Origin: Nocardioides lacusdianchii
GTDB lineage: Bacteria > Actinomycetota > Actinomycetes > Propionibacteriales > Nocardioidaceae
Reading direction: 5' to 3'
Assembly: GCF_020102855.1 (NCBI RefSeq)
Contig: NZ_JADHZD010000008.1
Location: 124,001 to 188,000 of the forward strand
DNA length: 64,000 nucleotides
Part shown: one piece after another, positions 44,908 to 53,368 of the stretch
How positions within the stretch are numbered: the first letter of the stretch is position 1
Layout: every line of letters begins with the position of its first letter
Program-made: the position numbers and the translations under genes
The notes under the pieces: model-generated
What the model saw: the letters and a program-made list of their open reading frames with translations, nothing else
Database searches by the model: none
Told to the model about the DNA's origin: nothing

Positions 44908-45717
44908 TCAGCGCGAGAGGTGCCTGGCGCGCGCGAAGCAGAACAGGCCGTACGCCCCGATGCCGAGGCCGATGGCCGTCAGCATGACCGGACCGAAGGG
45001 CTGCTCGAGCACGGTCTGCAGCGCCTGGTCGAGACCGCCGGACTCCTTGGCGCGATGGGTGATCGCGGCGTATCCGAAGAGGCCGCCGATGACGCCGAGA
45101 GCCACGCCCTTGGCGATGTAGCCGACCTTGCCGAGCGTGACGTAGGCCGAGCCGTCCTGGCCGGACTGCCCCTGTGCGTCGAGGTGCTCGCGGAACTTCT
45201 CGGTCCAGCCGCGGACGATGAGCGAGATGCCGTAGCCGATGATCGCCAGGCCGATCGCGCCGACGATCAGCTGACCGCCGGGCAGCTGCATGATCTTGGC
45301 CGTCGTGCCGTCGGTGCCACCCTTGGACCCGTCGCCGATGGCCACCTTGACCGCGCTCCAGCCCAGCGCGCCGTAGATGACCGCCTTGCCGAGCGACGTC
45401 GCCCGCTTGCGCCAGCGCTTCGTGTCGTCGGACTCCTCCGGGTAGCCGAAGGCGAACTCCAGGAGCCGCCAGACGACCAGGAGGAGCATCCCGACCGCGA
45501 CCCCCCACACCAGCACCTCGCCGAACGGCTGCTCGGCGAGGTAGTGCAGGGCGCCGCTGTTGGACGCGTCCTCCTGCTTCCCGCCGAAGGCGAGCTGCAC
45601 GGCGAGGAGGGCGACCAGCAGGTGGACGACGCCGTACGCCACGAGGCCGGCGCGGATCGCGTGGTCGAGCCAGCCGCTGCGGTGCACGGAGTCGGCGGTG
45701 TCTGCGGCGGCGTTCAT
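44908..45717 (-). CDS. DUF1206 six-helix membrane protein
   Basis: A 269-residue integral membrane protein made of three tandem two-helix repeats, each opening with an amphipathic GYxxxG/YGxVHLL-like motif: IRAGLVAYGVVHLLVALLAVQLAF, ATSLGKAVIYGALGWSAVKVA and GKVGYIAKGVALGVIGGLFGY. This triplication is typical of DUF1206, common in Actinobacteria and of unknown function. ATG 45717 is 6 bases after TAGGTT. It is convergent with the TetR gene and transcribed in the same direction as nusB-efp behind it. Confidence 0.88.
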   Translation of the reverse strand: MNAAADTADSVHRSGWLDHAIRAGLVAYGVVHLLVALLAVQLAFGGKQEDASNSGALHYLAEQPFGEVLVWGVAVGMLLLVVWRLLEFAFGYPEESDDTKRWRKRATSLGKAVIYGALGWSAVKVAIGDGSKGGTDGTTAKIMQLPGGQLIVGAIGLAIIGYGISLIVRGWTEKFREHLDAQGQSGQDGSAYVTLGKVGYIAKGVALGVIGGLFGYAAITHRAKESGGLDQALQTVLEQPFGPVMLTAIGLGIGAYGLFCFARARHLSR

Positions 45718-45781
45718 GACGCCAACCTAGACCCGCCGGGGACGGGACCGCGAGCGGTGTCGCCCGTGGGGGTGGGGTGGG

Positions 45782-46192
45782 TCAGACCAGGGTGGAGCGG
45801 TCGCGCTGGATCGAGCCGAGCAGGCCGTTGACGAAGGCCGGCGAGTCGTCGGTGGAGAGGTCCTGCACGAGGTGCAGCGCCTCGCTCACCGCGACGGTGT
45901 CGGGGACGTCGGCGTCGCCCCACAGCAGCTCGTAGACGCCGATGCGCAGCACGTTGCGGTCGACCGCGGGCATCCGCGCGAGGGTCCAGCCCTTGCTGTA
46001 GGTGCTCAGCACCTCGTCGATGCGCTCGAGGTGCTCGACCACGCCACGCACCAGCGTGCCGGTGTAGGCGTTGGTCGGGCCCTCACCGGCCTCGATGGCG
46101 CGCTCGAGCGCGACGACGGGGTCCTCGGAGCGGAGCTCGGAGGCGAACAGGATGTCCAGCGCGCGCTTGCGCGCCTTCGAACGGGCAGCCAC
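45782..46192 (-). CDS. nusB: NusB, transcription antitermination factor
   Basis: A 136-residue all-helical RNA-binding protein that joins NusE (S10) at boxA sites of rRNA leaders. Signatures are ARSKARKRALDILFASELR at the N-terminus, YSKGWTLARMPAVDRNVLRIGVYELL in the middle and TVAVSEALHLVQDLSTDDSPAFVNGLLG at the C-terminus. The GTG start is 9 bases after the efp stop, so efp and nusB form the usual actinobacterial operon. Confidence 0.95.
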   Translation of the reverse strand: MAARSKARKRALDILFASELRSEDPVVALERAIEAGEGPTNAYTGTLVRGVVEHLERIDEVLSTYSKGWTLARMPAVDRNVLRIGVYELLWGDADVPDTVAVSEALHLVQDLSTDDSPAFVNGLLGSIQRDRSTLV

Positions 46193-46201
46193 GTGGTGCG
46201 C

Positions 46202-46765
46202 TCAGCCCTTGACGCGGCCGAGGTAGGACGAGTCGCGGGTGTCGACCTTGACCTTCTCGCCGGAGGTGATGAAGAGCGGCACGGCGATCTGGTGGCCGGT
46301 CTCGAGCGTGGCGGGCTTGGTGCCGCCGGTGGAGCGGTCGCCCTGCAGGCCCGGCTCGGTCTCGGCGATGAGCAGCTCGACCGAGGCCGGCAGCTCGATG
46401 AAGAGCACGCGGCCCTCGTTGGTGGCGACGATCGCCTCCTGGTTCTCCAGCATGAAGTTCTTGGCGTCGCCCACGATCTCGGGCGCGACCTCGAGCTGCT
46501 CGTAGGTGCTGGTGTCCATGAAGACGTAGGACGAGCCGTCGTTGTAGAGGTACTGCATGGTCCGCTTGTCGACGTTGGCCGTCTCGACCTTGGTGCCGGC
46601 GTTGAAGGTCTTGTCGACGTTCTTGCCCGACTCCACGTTGCGGAGCTTGGTGCGCACGAAGGCCGGGCCCTTGCCGGGCTTCACGTGCTGGAACTCGACG
46701 ACGGCCCAGAGCTGGCCCTCGATCTTGAGGACCATGCCGTTCTTGAGGTCGTTGGTGCTTGCCAT
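46202..46765 (-). CDS. efp: Elongation factor P
   Basis: A 187-residue, three-domain translation factor that rescues ribosomes stalled at polyproline. The N-terminal KOW-like domain contains [21 protein letters not shown], whose loop Lys in PGKGPA is the tip that reaches the peptidyl-transferase centre. The middle and C-terminal OB folds end in SSYLGRVKG. Length is normal. ATG 46765 has a leader of about 70 bases. It sits directly upstream of nusB. In many relatives aroQ and a peptidase precede efp; here unrelated genes separate it from the aro cluster. Confidence 0.97.
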   Translation of the reverse strand: MASTNDLKNGMVLKIEGQLWAVVEFQHVKPGKGPAFVRTKLRNVESGKNVDKTFNAGTKVETANVDKRTMQYLYNDGSSYVFMDTSTYEQLEVAPEIVGDAKNFMLENQEAIVATNEGRVLFIELPASVELLIAETEPGLQGDRSTGGTKPATLETGHQIAVPLFITSGEKVKVDTRDSSYLGRVKG

Positions 46766-46841
46766 GCTGTGTTCCGCCTCCGTCGAGTTGTCAAAGATGA
46801 GTAGGCACCCTCCGCTGGGCGGTCGGCGCCGACGCGCCAGT

Positions 46842-47657
46842 CTAGTGGTGGCCGACGAGAGCCATGAAATGCTCGGCCTGCGCCTCCGTCGTGCCCGGTG
46901 GGTTGCGCCGCCACCCGCCGTTGCCCGGGAGGAGCATCGCCAGCCAGAACGCGGCGAAGAGCGGGCGGTAGGCCCCCATCCGCTCGCGGTCCTCGGCGTC
47001 GATCCCGACCGCGTCGGCCAGTGCGCGGGCGTCGTACACCCCCGGCAGGCGGCTGCCGAGGTGCTCGACGTGGTCGGCGAGCTCGTACGCCGGGTCGCTG
47101 AGGCCGCCGTCCTCGAAGTCGACGAGCCGTACGTCGCGCCCGTCCCAGAGCACGTTGGCCGGGTTGAGGTCGGCGATCCCGAGCGCGGTGAGCCGCGGCT
47201 CCGGCACCGGCGGGTCGGCGACGAACGCCCGTGCGGCGTCGAGCGCATCGGCCACCAGCCCCGGGTCGCGGCACTCCCGGAGGTCGTGGTCGTCCGCCAG
47301 CCACTCGACCAGGACCCGCGGGTGCTCGGCAGCGCCGTACCTCCGCGGGCCGATGCCCGCATCCGTCACCGCCTGCACCGGTACGTCGTACAGCCGGCGC
47401 AGCGCGGCGCCGAGCGCCTGCGTCTGGACGGGCGTCAGCGGTCGTGGCGCGAGCGGGTCGCCGGGGATCCGCTCCATCACGATGACCGGCGTCCCACCGT
47501 CCTCGCGGCGCAGGGGCCGCGGTGCGAGGCCGGGCGCGTGCTCGGCGAGGAGCGTGAGGCAGGCCCACTCCCGCTCGGCCTGGAGCTGGTGGTCGGCGAC
47601 GAACACCTTGCGCACCTCACGCTCACCAAGGGTGAGGCCGTGGGTCGAGGTCTGCAC
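46842..47657 (-). CDS. APH-fold kinase-like protein with altered catalytic motif
   Basis: A 271-residue protein of the aminoglycoside phosphotransferase/choline-kinase fold. The catalytic loop reads [14 protein letters not shown] where kinases have HGDLxxxNxL, so the first His is replaced while Asp and Asn are kept, and [19 protein letters not shown] is the metal-binding segment. It may be an active small-molecule kinase with relaxed motif. GTG 47657 is 6 bases after TACGGT. It is divergent from the SDR gene at 47690 with only 32 bases between start codons. Confidence 0.78.
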   Translation of the reverse strand: MQTSTHGLTLGEREVRKVFVADHQLQAEREWACLTLLAEHAPGLAPRPLRREDGGTPVIVMERIPGDPLAPRPLTPVQTQALGAALRRLYDVPVQAVTDAGIGPRRYGAAEHPRVLVEWLADDHDLRECRDPGLVADALDAARAFVADPPVPEPRLTALGIADLNPANVLWDGRDVRLVDFEDGGLSDPAYELADHVEHLGSRLPGVYDARALADAVGIDAEDRERMGAYRPLFAAFWLAMLLPGNGGWRRNPPGTTEAQAEHFMALVGHH

Positions 47658-47689
47658 CGGCTCACCGTAGCCGCGCTAGCGTCGCCACC
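47658..47689. promoter_or_regulatory. Overlapping divergent leaderless promoters
   Basis: Only 32 bases separate the start codons of two divergent genes. The reverse -10 TACGGT (47664-47669, 6 bases before GTG 47657) and the forward -10 TAGCGT (47677-47682, 7 bases before ATG 47690) lie between them, so the -35 regions fall inside the opposite gene and both promoters cannot be bound freely at once. Confidence 0.65.
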
Positions 47690-48340
47690 ATGCGCATCAC
47701 GATCTTCGGCGGCCACGGCAAGGTGGCCCTCCTGCTCGCTCCCCTGCTCGTCGAGGCCGGACACGAGGTCACCTCGGTCATCCGCAACCCCGACCACGTC
47801 TCCGACGTCGAGGCCACCGGTGCGACCGCGGTCGTCTCCTCGCTCGAGGACGCTGACACCGCAGCCCTCACTGAGCTGCTGTCCGGCCAGGACGGCGTCG
47901 TCTGGTCCGCCGGCGCCGGTGGCGGCAGCCCCGAGCGCACCGACGCCGTGGACCGTGACGCCGCGATCCGCTCGATGGACGCTGCGGTCGCCGCCGGCGT
48001 GAAGCGCTACGTGATGGTGTCCTTCTCCGGCGCGTCGGTCGAGCACCTCGTGCCCGAGGACGACTCGTTCCGTCGCTACCAGGACGCCAAGATCGCCGCC
48101 GACGAGCACCTGCGCGGCACCGAGCTCGGGTGGACGGTCCTGGGCCCCGGCGCGCTCACCGACGACCCGGCCGACGGACGCGTCAACCCGGCCGCGAGCT
48201 CGCGCGACGGCGACGAGTCGCCGCGTGAGCTGGTCGCCCAGGTCGCGGCCGCCGTGCTGGCCGACGACCGTGCCTCGCGCACGACGCTCGTCTTCGGCAA
48301 GGGCGACGTGCCGATCGACGACTGGCTGTCCTCTCTGTGA
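47690..48340 (+). CDS. NAD(P)-binding atypical SDR (YwnB/HSCARG-like)
   Basis: A 216-residue Rossmann protein. ITIFGGHGKVALLLAPLL is the glycine-rich NADP motif of atypical SDRs, VKRYVMVSFSGAS the strand-4 region and FRRYQDAKIAADEHL contains the YxxxK-like pair. Such proteins act as reductases, isomerases or redox sensors. ATG 47690 is 7 bases after TAGCGT. Its stop overlaps the start of a second NAD(P)-binding gene (GTGA), indicating coupled expression and perhaps a shared pathway. Confidence 0.85.
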   Translation: MRITIFGGHGKVALLLAPLLVEAGHEVTSVIRNPDHVSDVEATGATAVVSSLEDADTAALTELLSGQDGVVWSAGAGGGSPERTDAVDRDAAIRSMDAAVAAGVKRYVMVSFSGASVEHLVPEDDSFRRYQDAKIAADEHLRGTELGWTVLGPGALTDDPADGRVNPAASSRDGDESPRELVAQVAAAVLADDRASRTTLVFGKGDVPIDDWLSSL

Positions 48341-49362
48341 GGATCCTCGTCACGGGAGCCACCGGCTACGTCGGCGGACGCCTCGTGCCCCTGCTCCTCG
48401 ACCGAGGTCACACGGTCCGCACGACCACCAGTGACCCGGGGCGCGACGCCCCGTGGTGGGCAGGTCGCGTCGAGACCGTGGTGATGGACGTGCTCGATCC
48501 CGAGCAGGTCGCAGCCGCCTGCCAGGACGTCGACGCGGTCTACTACCTCATCCACGGGATGGGTGGCGACGACTTCGCCGAGACCGACCGCAAGGCGGCC
48601 CGCAACGTCGCCGCTGCGGCGCGCGCGGCAGCGGTGGACCGGGTCGTCTACCTCTCCGGCATCGTCCCCGATGTCCCGGACGACGAGCTGTCGGAGCACA
48701 TCACCTCCCGCCGGGAGGTGGAGCAGATCCTCGAGGGCGCAGCCGACACGGTCGTCGTGCTGCGCGCAGCCGTGCTCATCGGCAGCGGGTCGACGTCGTT
48801 CGAGATCATCCGTCAGGTCAGCGAACGGATGCCCGTGCACACCGTCCCCCGGTGGATGGACTCACTGGTGCAGCCGGTGGCGGTCGTGGACGCGCTGGAG
48901 GCCCTCGTCGGAGCACTCGACCACACCGGGCCCTCACGGCACTTCGACGTCGGCGGACCGGCCCGCCTGCGCTACGGCGAGCTCCTCGAGAGGTACACGG
49001 CGCACGCGGGTCTCGACCGCACGCAGCTCACCGTGCCGCTGCTCCCGACAGCACTCGTCGGGACGTTGGTGGGCAGCCTCACCGATGTGCCACGTCCCAC
49101 CGTCGGAGCGCTGGTGGAGAGCCTGCAGCACGACATGGTCGCAGCCGACGACGCCTTCCTGGCGCTGCTCCCCGACGGTCACGTGCTCGTGGGGGTGGAC
49201 GAGGCGCTGCGGCGCTCGCTCGTGCCCGCGTCGACCGGTCCCGAGCAGTCGGACGCCATGGGTCCGATGCCCCAGGATCCGGTCTGGGCCGGCGGCGGGG
49301 ACGGGCGAGGAGCCCTCGCCAGGGTGGCGGACGCGGTCAGGGGTGCCCTGCCCGGGTCGTGA
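48337..49362 (+). CDS. NAD(P)H-binding epimerase-like protein
   Basis: A 341-residue extended/atypical SDR. RILVTGATGYVGGRLVPLLLDRGH is the NAD(P) motif, and AVYYLIHGMGGDDFAETDRKAARNVAAAA is characteristic of the YbjT/DUF2867-type group. VVYLSGIVPDVPDDELSEHITSRREVE replaces a classical YxxxK, so catalysis may differ. The last 60 residues are Gly/Pro-rich and probably unstructured. The GTG start overlaps the TGA of the previous gene. The substrate is unknown. Confidence 0.82.
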   Translation: MRILVTGATGYVGGRLVPLLLDRGHTVRTTTSDPGRDAPWWAGRVETVVMDVLDPEQVAAACQDVDAVYYLIHGMGGDDFAETDRKAARNVAAAARAAAVDRVVYLSGIVPDVPDDELSEHITSRREVEQILEGAADTVVVLRAAVLIGSGSTSFEIIRQVSERMPVHTVPRWMDSLVQPVAVVDALEALVGALDHTGPSRHFDVGGPARLRYGELLERYTAHAGLDRTQLTVPLLPTALVGTLVGSLTDVPRPTVGALVESLQHDMVAADDAFLALLPDGHVLVGVDEALRRSLVPASTGPEQSDAMGPMPQDPVWAGGGDGRGALARVADAVRGALPGS

Positions 49363-49389
49363 GTCCCGCCAGGACGGCGAGCTCCGCCC

Positions 49390-49815
49390 TCAGCGCACCA
49401 GGCGCGCCGCACGGCGTGACGCCACGCCGGAGTCGGTGCAGAAGCCGTCCCCGCTCCGCTTGAGGCACAGCAGGCCGAGCAGCCGCCCGTCGTCGTCCAC
49501 GACGGCGAGCCGCCTCTCACCCGCAGCCTGCATCGCCCGCCGTGCGTCCTCCGACGCCCGTGAGGCGTTCACCGTGCGGCCCTCGACCCGCGCGTGCGCG
49601 AGAGCCGAGCCCGGTGCGTCGGACCCGGACCCGGCGGGCGGCAGGTCGTCGCGCACGAGGGTGCCGAGGAGCCGCTCGCCGACGCGCCCCGTGCCGGTGA
49701 GCAGCACCATGTGCACGTGGGAGCTGTCGAAGACCCTCCGCACCTCGTCCAGCGGCTCGGACGCCGCCAGCACGATCGGCGAGCGGAGCATCAGCTCGGT
49801 GACACCACCTGTCAT
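49390..49815 (-). CDS. CBS-domain protein
   Basis: A 141-residue protein with a CBS pair. The first motif is LMLRSPIVLAASEPLDEVRRVFDSS, followed by VHMVLLTGTGRVGERLLGTLVRDDL; the second is ASRASEDARRAMQAAGERRLAVVDDDGRLLGLLCL. The C-terminus FCTDSGVASRRAARLVR is basic. CBS pairs bind adenosine nucleotides and regulate partner proteins, but no partner domain is fused here. It is convergent with the epimerase-like gene. Confidence 0.82.
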   Translation of the reverse strand: MTGGVTELMLRSPIVLAASEPLDEVRRVFDSSHVHMVLLTGTGRVGERLLGTLVRDDLPPAGSGSDAPGSALAHARVEGRTVNASRASEDARRAMQAAGERRLAVVDDDGRLLGLLCLKRSGDGFCTDSGVASRRAARLVR

Positions 49816-49884
49816 GGGTCCATGATGGGCGCCCGGGTGCTCCCTGTCCTCACCCGGGCGGCGAGGTTCGCCGAGCGGACACGC

Positions 49885-50727
49885 TCAATCGAGGTCGACC
49901 TCGCCCACGACCCGCGTGACGGCGTCCCCGGAGACCCAGACCTGGTCGCCGTCGGCCTCGATCCGCACGCGGCCCTCGCGGCCGATCACCGAGCCCTGGC
50001 GGGAGGTGTACGCCGACGGCAGCGCGCCGGTGCCGGTGAGCCACTGGCCCAGGCCGGCGTTGGCGCTGCCCGTGACCGGGTCCTCACCGAAGTCACGGCC
50101 GTCGGCGTAGAACGCCCGCACCTCGACGTCCGCGCCGAGGTCCGCCGCTCGCGCGGCGTCCCAGCGTCCGAGGACCGTCACCTTGAGGTCGGTGAAGGCG
50201 GCGATGTCGGGCACCACGTCGAGGACGGACTGCGCCGTCCCGAGGTCGACGCCGACCCAGCCGGGCCCGTTGTCGATCCACGCCATGTCCTGCACGTCAG
50301 CATCCGCGATGTCGAGCGCGCGCACGATCCGGGCGCGCAGATCGGTGTCCACCGACCCCGAGCGGCGCAGCGGGGGTGCCGCGAAGCCGAGCCGCGGCGA
50401 GCGGCGTACGTCGACGAGGCCGGCGCCGCACTCCTGCACGACGACTTCGCCCTGCGGCACTCCCCCGGCCTCGAGCCAGGCGTGCGCGCTGCCGATCGTC
50501 GGGTGACCGGCGAACGGCAGCTCACCGGTGGGCGTCCAGATCCGGACCCGGTAGTCGGCGCGGTCGTCGGTCGGCGCGCAGAGGAACGTCGTCTCGGACA
50601 GGTTCGTCCAGCGCGCGAAGTGCGCCATCTGCGCATCATCCACGCCGTCGGCGTCGTGGACGACCGCGAGCGGGTTGCCGAGCCACGGCTCGGCGCTGAA
50701 CACATCGACCTGGCGGAAGGGCAGCAC
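49885..50727 (-). CDS. PhzF family isomerase-like protein
   Basis: A 280-residue protein of the PhzF/diaminopimelate-epimerase fold. LPFRQVDVFSAEPWLGNPLAVV is the family N-terminus, with NLSETTFLCAP containing the catalytic Glu, and PFAGHPTIGSAHAWLE and EDPVTGSANAGLGQWL the two Gly-rich anion loops. PhzF isomerises a phenazine precursor, but most homologues, including probably this one, act on unknown metabolites; no phz genes are present. GTG 50727 is chosen because the family begins here; 13 more codons are open upstream and overlap the neighbouring gene. Confidence 0.9.
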   Translation of the reverse strand: MLPFRQVDVFSAEPWLGNPLAVVHDADGVDDAQMAHFARWTNLSETTFLCAPTDDRADYRVRIWTPTGELPFAGHPTIGSAHAWLEAGGVPQGEVVVQECGAGLVDVRRSPRLGFAAPPLRRSGSVDTDLRARIVRALDIADADVQDMAWIDNGPGWVGVDLGTAQSVLDVVPDIAAFTDLKVTVLGRWDAARAADLGADVEVRAFYADGRDFGEDPVTGSANAGLGQWLTGTGALPSAYTSRQGSVIGREGRVRIEADGDQVWVSGDAVTRVVGEVDLD

Positions 50728-50747
50728 CGGCCGATCCAAGCACAGCG

Positions 50748-51026
50748 TCAGCCGTGCGCGCTCCACCGCCGGCCGGCCTGGTCGGCCGCAGCCGCGATGA
50801 GCCCCGCGAGCTCGGGCCGGTCCGGGACCGGGAAGGAGACGTAGGCGCCGCGACCGCCGGCGACGGGGCGGCCGTAGGCCTTCGCGGCGAGCGAGCCGTC
50901 CGGCAGCATCCGGATGGTCAGCGACTGGAGCTCGAACTCCTCGTCGCGGCGGGTGTCGCGCCAGCGCAGGTCCTCGGGGATGACCACGTTGATCGCCATC
51001 GCGCTGACCTCGACCGGTGCGTCCAC
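50748..51026 (-). CDS. Small conserved hypothetical protein
   Basis: A 92-residue protein with a compact alpha/beta look: strands INVVIPEDLRW and LQSLTIRMLPDGSLAAKAYG, then VSFPVPDRPELAGLIAAAADQAG as a C-terminal helix. No signal peptide or membrane segment. GTG 51026 is preferred because CACGAT lies 7 bases upstream; the methionine of MAINVV, nine codons on, is an alternative. It ends 20 bases before the PhzF start, so the two may be co-transcribed. Function unknown. Confidence 0.65.
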   Translation of the reverse strand: MDAPVEVSAMAINVVIPEDLRWRDTRRDEEFELQSLTIRMLPDGSLAAKAYGRPVAGGRGAYVSFPVPDRPELAGLIAAAADQAGRRWSAHG

Positions 51027-51048
51027 GTCCCCGATCGTGCCATGCGGG

Positions 51049-51480
51049 TCACGAGGCGGCGAGGTGCTCCAGCGCCTGGCGGTAGCCGTCGATCCCCTGC
51101 CCCGCGATCGTGACCGCCGCGTGGGGCTCGACCACCGAGGTGTGGCGGAACTCCTCGGCACGTTGCTTGGGGTCGGAGATGTGGACCTCGACGAGGGGTG
51201 CCTCCAGCTGCGCGCAGGCGTCCCAGAGTGCGAGCGAGTAGTGCGTCCACGCGCCCGCGTTGAGCACCACCGGGGTCAGGTCGTCGGCGGCGGCGTTGAG
51301 CCAGTCGAGCAGCTCGCCCTCGTGGTTGGTCTGGCGCACCTCGACCTCGAGGCCGAGCGCACGTCCCCACTCGACGCACTGGTGGGCGAGCTCGGCGTGG
51401 GTGGTCGAGCCGTATATCTCCGGCTGCCGGCGGCCGAGACGACCCAGGTTGGGTCCGTTGAGGACGAGCACACGCGTCAT
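51049..51480 (-). CDS. aroQ: 3-Dehydroquinate dehydratase, type II
   Basis: A 143-residue dodecameric enzyme that dehydrates 3-dehydroquinate to 3-dehydroshikimate, step three of the shikimate pathway. VLVLNGPNLGRLGRRQPEIYG carries the catalytic Arg and Tyr, VLNAGAWTHYSLALWDA the substrate-binding Asn and His region, and VEVHISDPKQRAEEFRHTSVV the catalytic His. The ATG overlaps the TGA of the DUF402 gene, and aroB-aroK-aroC lie immediately upstream, all consistent with one shikimate operon. Confidence 0.96.
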   Translation of the reverse strand: MTRVLVLNGPNLGRLGRRQPEIYGSTTHAELAHQCVEWGRALGLEVEVRQTNHEGELLDWLNAAADDLTPVVLNAGAWTHYSLALWDACAQLEAPLVEVHISDPKQRAEEFRHTSVVEPHAAVTIAGQGIDGYRQALEHLAAS

Positions 51481-52274
51481 GACGAGAGCGTACGGCTCCG
51501 CGCTGCTCGCACGTCCGCGGTGTCCGGGAGCGAAGGCACGGTCCAGTCCGCGGGCGACTGCCACGAGCGCCACTCCTCGTCCAGCGCCCAGTGGGCACCG
51601 CCGACCAGCTCGGCCCGGGCCCACTCCGCGGCGGCGTGCACCTCGGCCGCCGTCGCGGACGAGCAGTGGCCGGAGCCGACCGCCGCCTCGAGCTCGTCGG
51701 CGTCCTTGAGCCACAGCTCGCCGGACGGCTCGAGCCACAGGTCGAGCACCAGGTCGCGCGTCGCAGTCACGTCGCCGCGGCGACGGTGGGTGAGCTCGAG
51801 GTTCACGTAGTGCCCCGCGAAGGTGCCGTCGCCCTCGGTGAACACCCAGACCGACCAGGGCCGGCCGCTCGGCGCGATCCGCAGCACGCCAGTGCCGTTC
51901 CAGCGACGCAAGACCGGACCGCGCTCGACGCCGAAGCGCTCGGCCAGCGGGACCTCGCGCAGCGAGCGTCCGTCGACGGGCGCCATGGCGACCTGCTCGG
52001 TGCCCTCGGCGAGCCACGCCACCAGCCCGCGCGCGTCGTCGCGCACCACCCGCATCGGGTCGATGCCGTGGCCGTAGCGCCACAGCACGACATCCCCGGG
52101 CTCGAGGAACGGGCCCTGCCCGGCGTCCGGCCAACCCTCGGTGCCGGGCAGCCGGTGCGACTCGAGCACCTCGAGGTCGACCGGCCGGATCGCGGCTGCG
52201 CCGCCGATGAGACGGGTCATGGTGCCGCCAGACTCGCTGACCGTCGTGTCGTCGTCCCCCGAGGTGTCCGTCAC
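51477..52274 (-). CDS. DUF402 (FomD-like barrel) protein
   Basis: A 265-residue protein whose middle shows the DUF402 signature: WSVWVFTEGDGTFAGHYVNLE, then TRDLVLDLWLEPSGELWLKDADELEAAV. The family barrel binds divalent metal and hydrolyses activated nucleotides in characterised members (FomD-type cytidylyl phosphonates, nucleoside diphosphates). It is embedded between aroB and aroQ with start/stop overlaps on both sides (GTGA and ATGA), so it is translated with shikimate enzymes. A housekeeping or repair role on a nucleotide by-product is possible but unproven. Confidence 0.82.
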   Translation of the reverse strand: MTDTSGDDDTTVSESGGTMTRLIGGAAAIRPVDLEVLESHRLPGTEGWPDAGQGPFLEPGDVVLWRYGHGIDPMRVVRDDARGLVAWLAEGTEQVAMAPVDGRSLREVPLAERFGVERGPVLRRWNGTGVLRIAPSGRPWSVWVFTEGDGTFAGHYVNLELTHRRRGDVTATRDLVLDLWLEPSGELWLKDADELEAAVGSGHCSSATAAEVHAAAEWARAELVGGAHWALDEEWRSWQSPADWTVPSLPDTADVRAARSRTLSS

Positions 52275-53368
52275 CCGGCGGACGATAGCGCGGCGTACGC
52301 CGCCCGCAGGTCGTCCTCGCCGGGCCCCGCGAGGATCCGCGGGGAGGCGAGGTCGTCCAGCACGACGAAGCGCAGCTGCGAGCCCCGCGCCTTCTTGTCG
52401 ACCTTCATCGCGGCGTGCAGGTCATCGAAGGACGCGGCGTCGTACGTCGTCGGCAGCCCGACCCGCGACAACGCGGCGCGGTGCCGCTCGACCAGCGCCG
52501 GGTCGAGGGATCCGGCCCGGGCGGCGAGCTCGGCGACGAACACGCAGCCGATCGCTACGGCCTCGCCGTGGCGTACGGAGTAGTCGCTGGTGCGCTCGAT
52601 GGCGTGCGCGAGGGTGTGGCCGTAGTTGAGCACCTCGCGACCGGGATGACCGTCCGAGCCGCCCTGTTCCTTCAGGTCGTCGACCACGACGTCCACCTTG
52701 ACGCGGACCGCACGCTCCACGAGCTCGCGCAGCTCGGCCGAGTCGTGGGTCAGCGCCGCGGGATCGGTGCGCTCCACGAGGTCGAGGATCGCGGGGTCGG
52801 CGATGAAGCCGCACTTGACGACCTCGCCCAGGCCGGCGACGAGCTCCTCGCGCGGCAGCGACTCCAGCAGCGACAGGTCGCAGAGCACGCCGGCGGGCTC
52901 GTGGAAGGCGCCGACGAGGTTCTTGCCGGCGCCGGTGTTGATGCCGGTCTTGCCGCCGACGGCGGCGTCGACCATGGCGAGCAGTGTCGTGGGCACGTGC
53001 ACGACGCGTACGCCGCGCAGCCAGGAGGCGGCCACGAAGCCGCCGAGGTCGGTGGTCGCCCCGCCGCCGATCGTCACCACGGCGTCGCTGCGCGTGAAGC
53101 CGGACTCGCCGAGCGCCTCCCAGCAGTCGGAGGCGACGGGCGCGGTCTTGGCGCGCTCCCCCTCCGGGAGCCCCAGCGCGAGGACGTCGTAGTGCTCGAC
53201 GAGGGCGTCGACGATCGGGTCGACCAACGCCCCGAGCGTGCCGGCGTAGAGCACGGCCACGCGCTCGACCGAGTCGCCGAGGATCGAGGGCAGGCGACCG
53301 GTGATCCCGTGGCCGATGACGACGTCGTAGGGCGAGGCGCCGCCGACGTGGATGACCGTGTCGCTCAT
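52271..53368 (-). CDS. aroB: 3-Dehydroquinate synthase
   Basis: A 365-residue NAD-dependent enzyme that converts DAHP to 3-dehydroquinate, the second step of the shikimate pathway. Signatures are VVTIGGGATTDLGGFVAASWLRG (NAD and substrate binding), DAAVGGKTGINTGAGKNLVGAFHEP, and zinc-binding residues in VLNYGHTLAHAIE and RHGEAVAIGC. Its ATG overlaps the end of aroK (ATGA) and its own stop overlaps the DUF402 gene start. Full length. Confidence 0.97.
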   Translation of the reverse strand: MSDTVIHVGGASPYDVVIGHGITGRLPSILGDSVERVAVLYAGTLGALVDPIVDALVEHYDVLALGLPEGERAKTAPVASDCWEALGESGFTRSDAVVTIGGGATTDLGGFVAASWLRGVRVVHVPTTLLAMVDAAVGGKTGINTGAGKNLVGAFHEPAGVLCDLSLLESLPREELVAGLGEVVKCGFIADPAILDLVERTDPAALTHDSAELRELVERAVRVKVDVVVDDLKEQGGSDGHPGREVLNYGHTLAHAIERTSDYSVRHGEAVAIGCVFVAELAARAGSLDPALVERHRAALSRVGLPTTYDAASFDDLHAAMKVDKKARGSQLRFVVLDDLASPRILAGPGEDDLRAAYAALSSAG

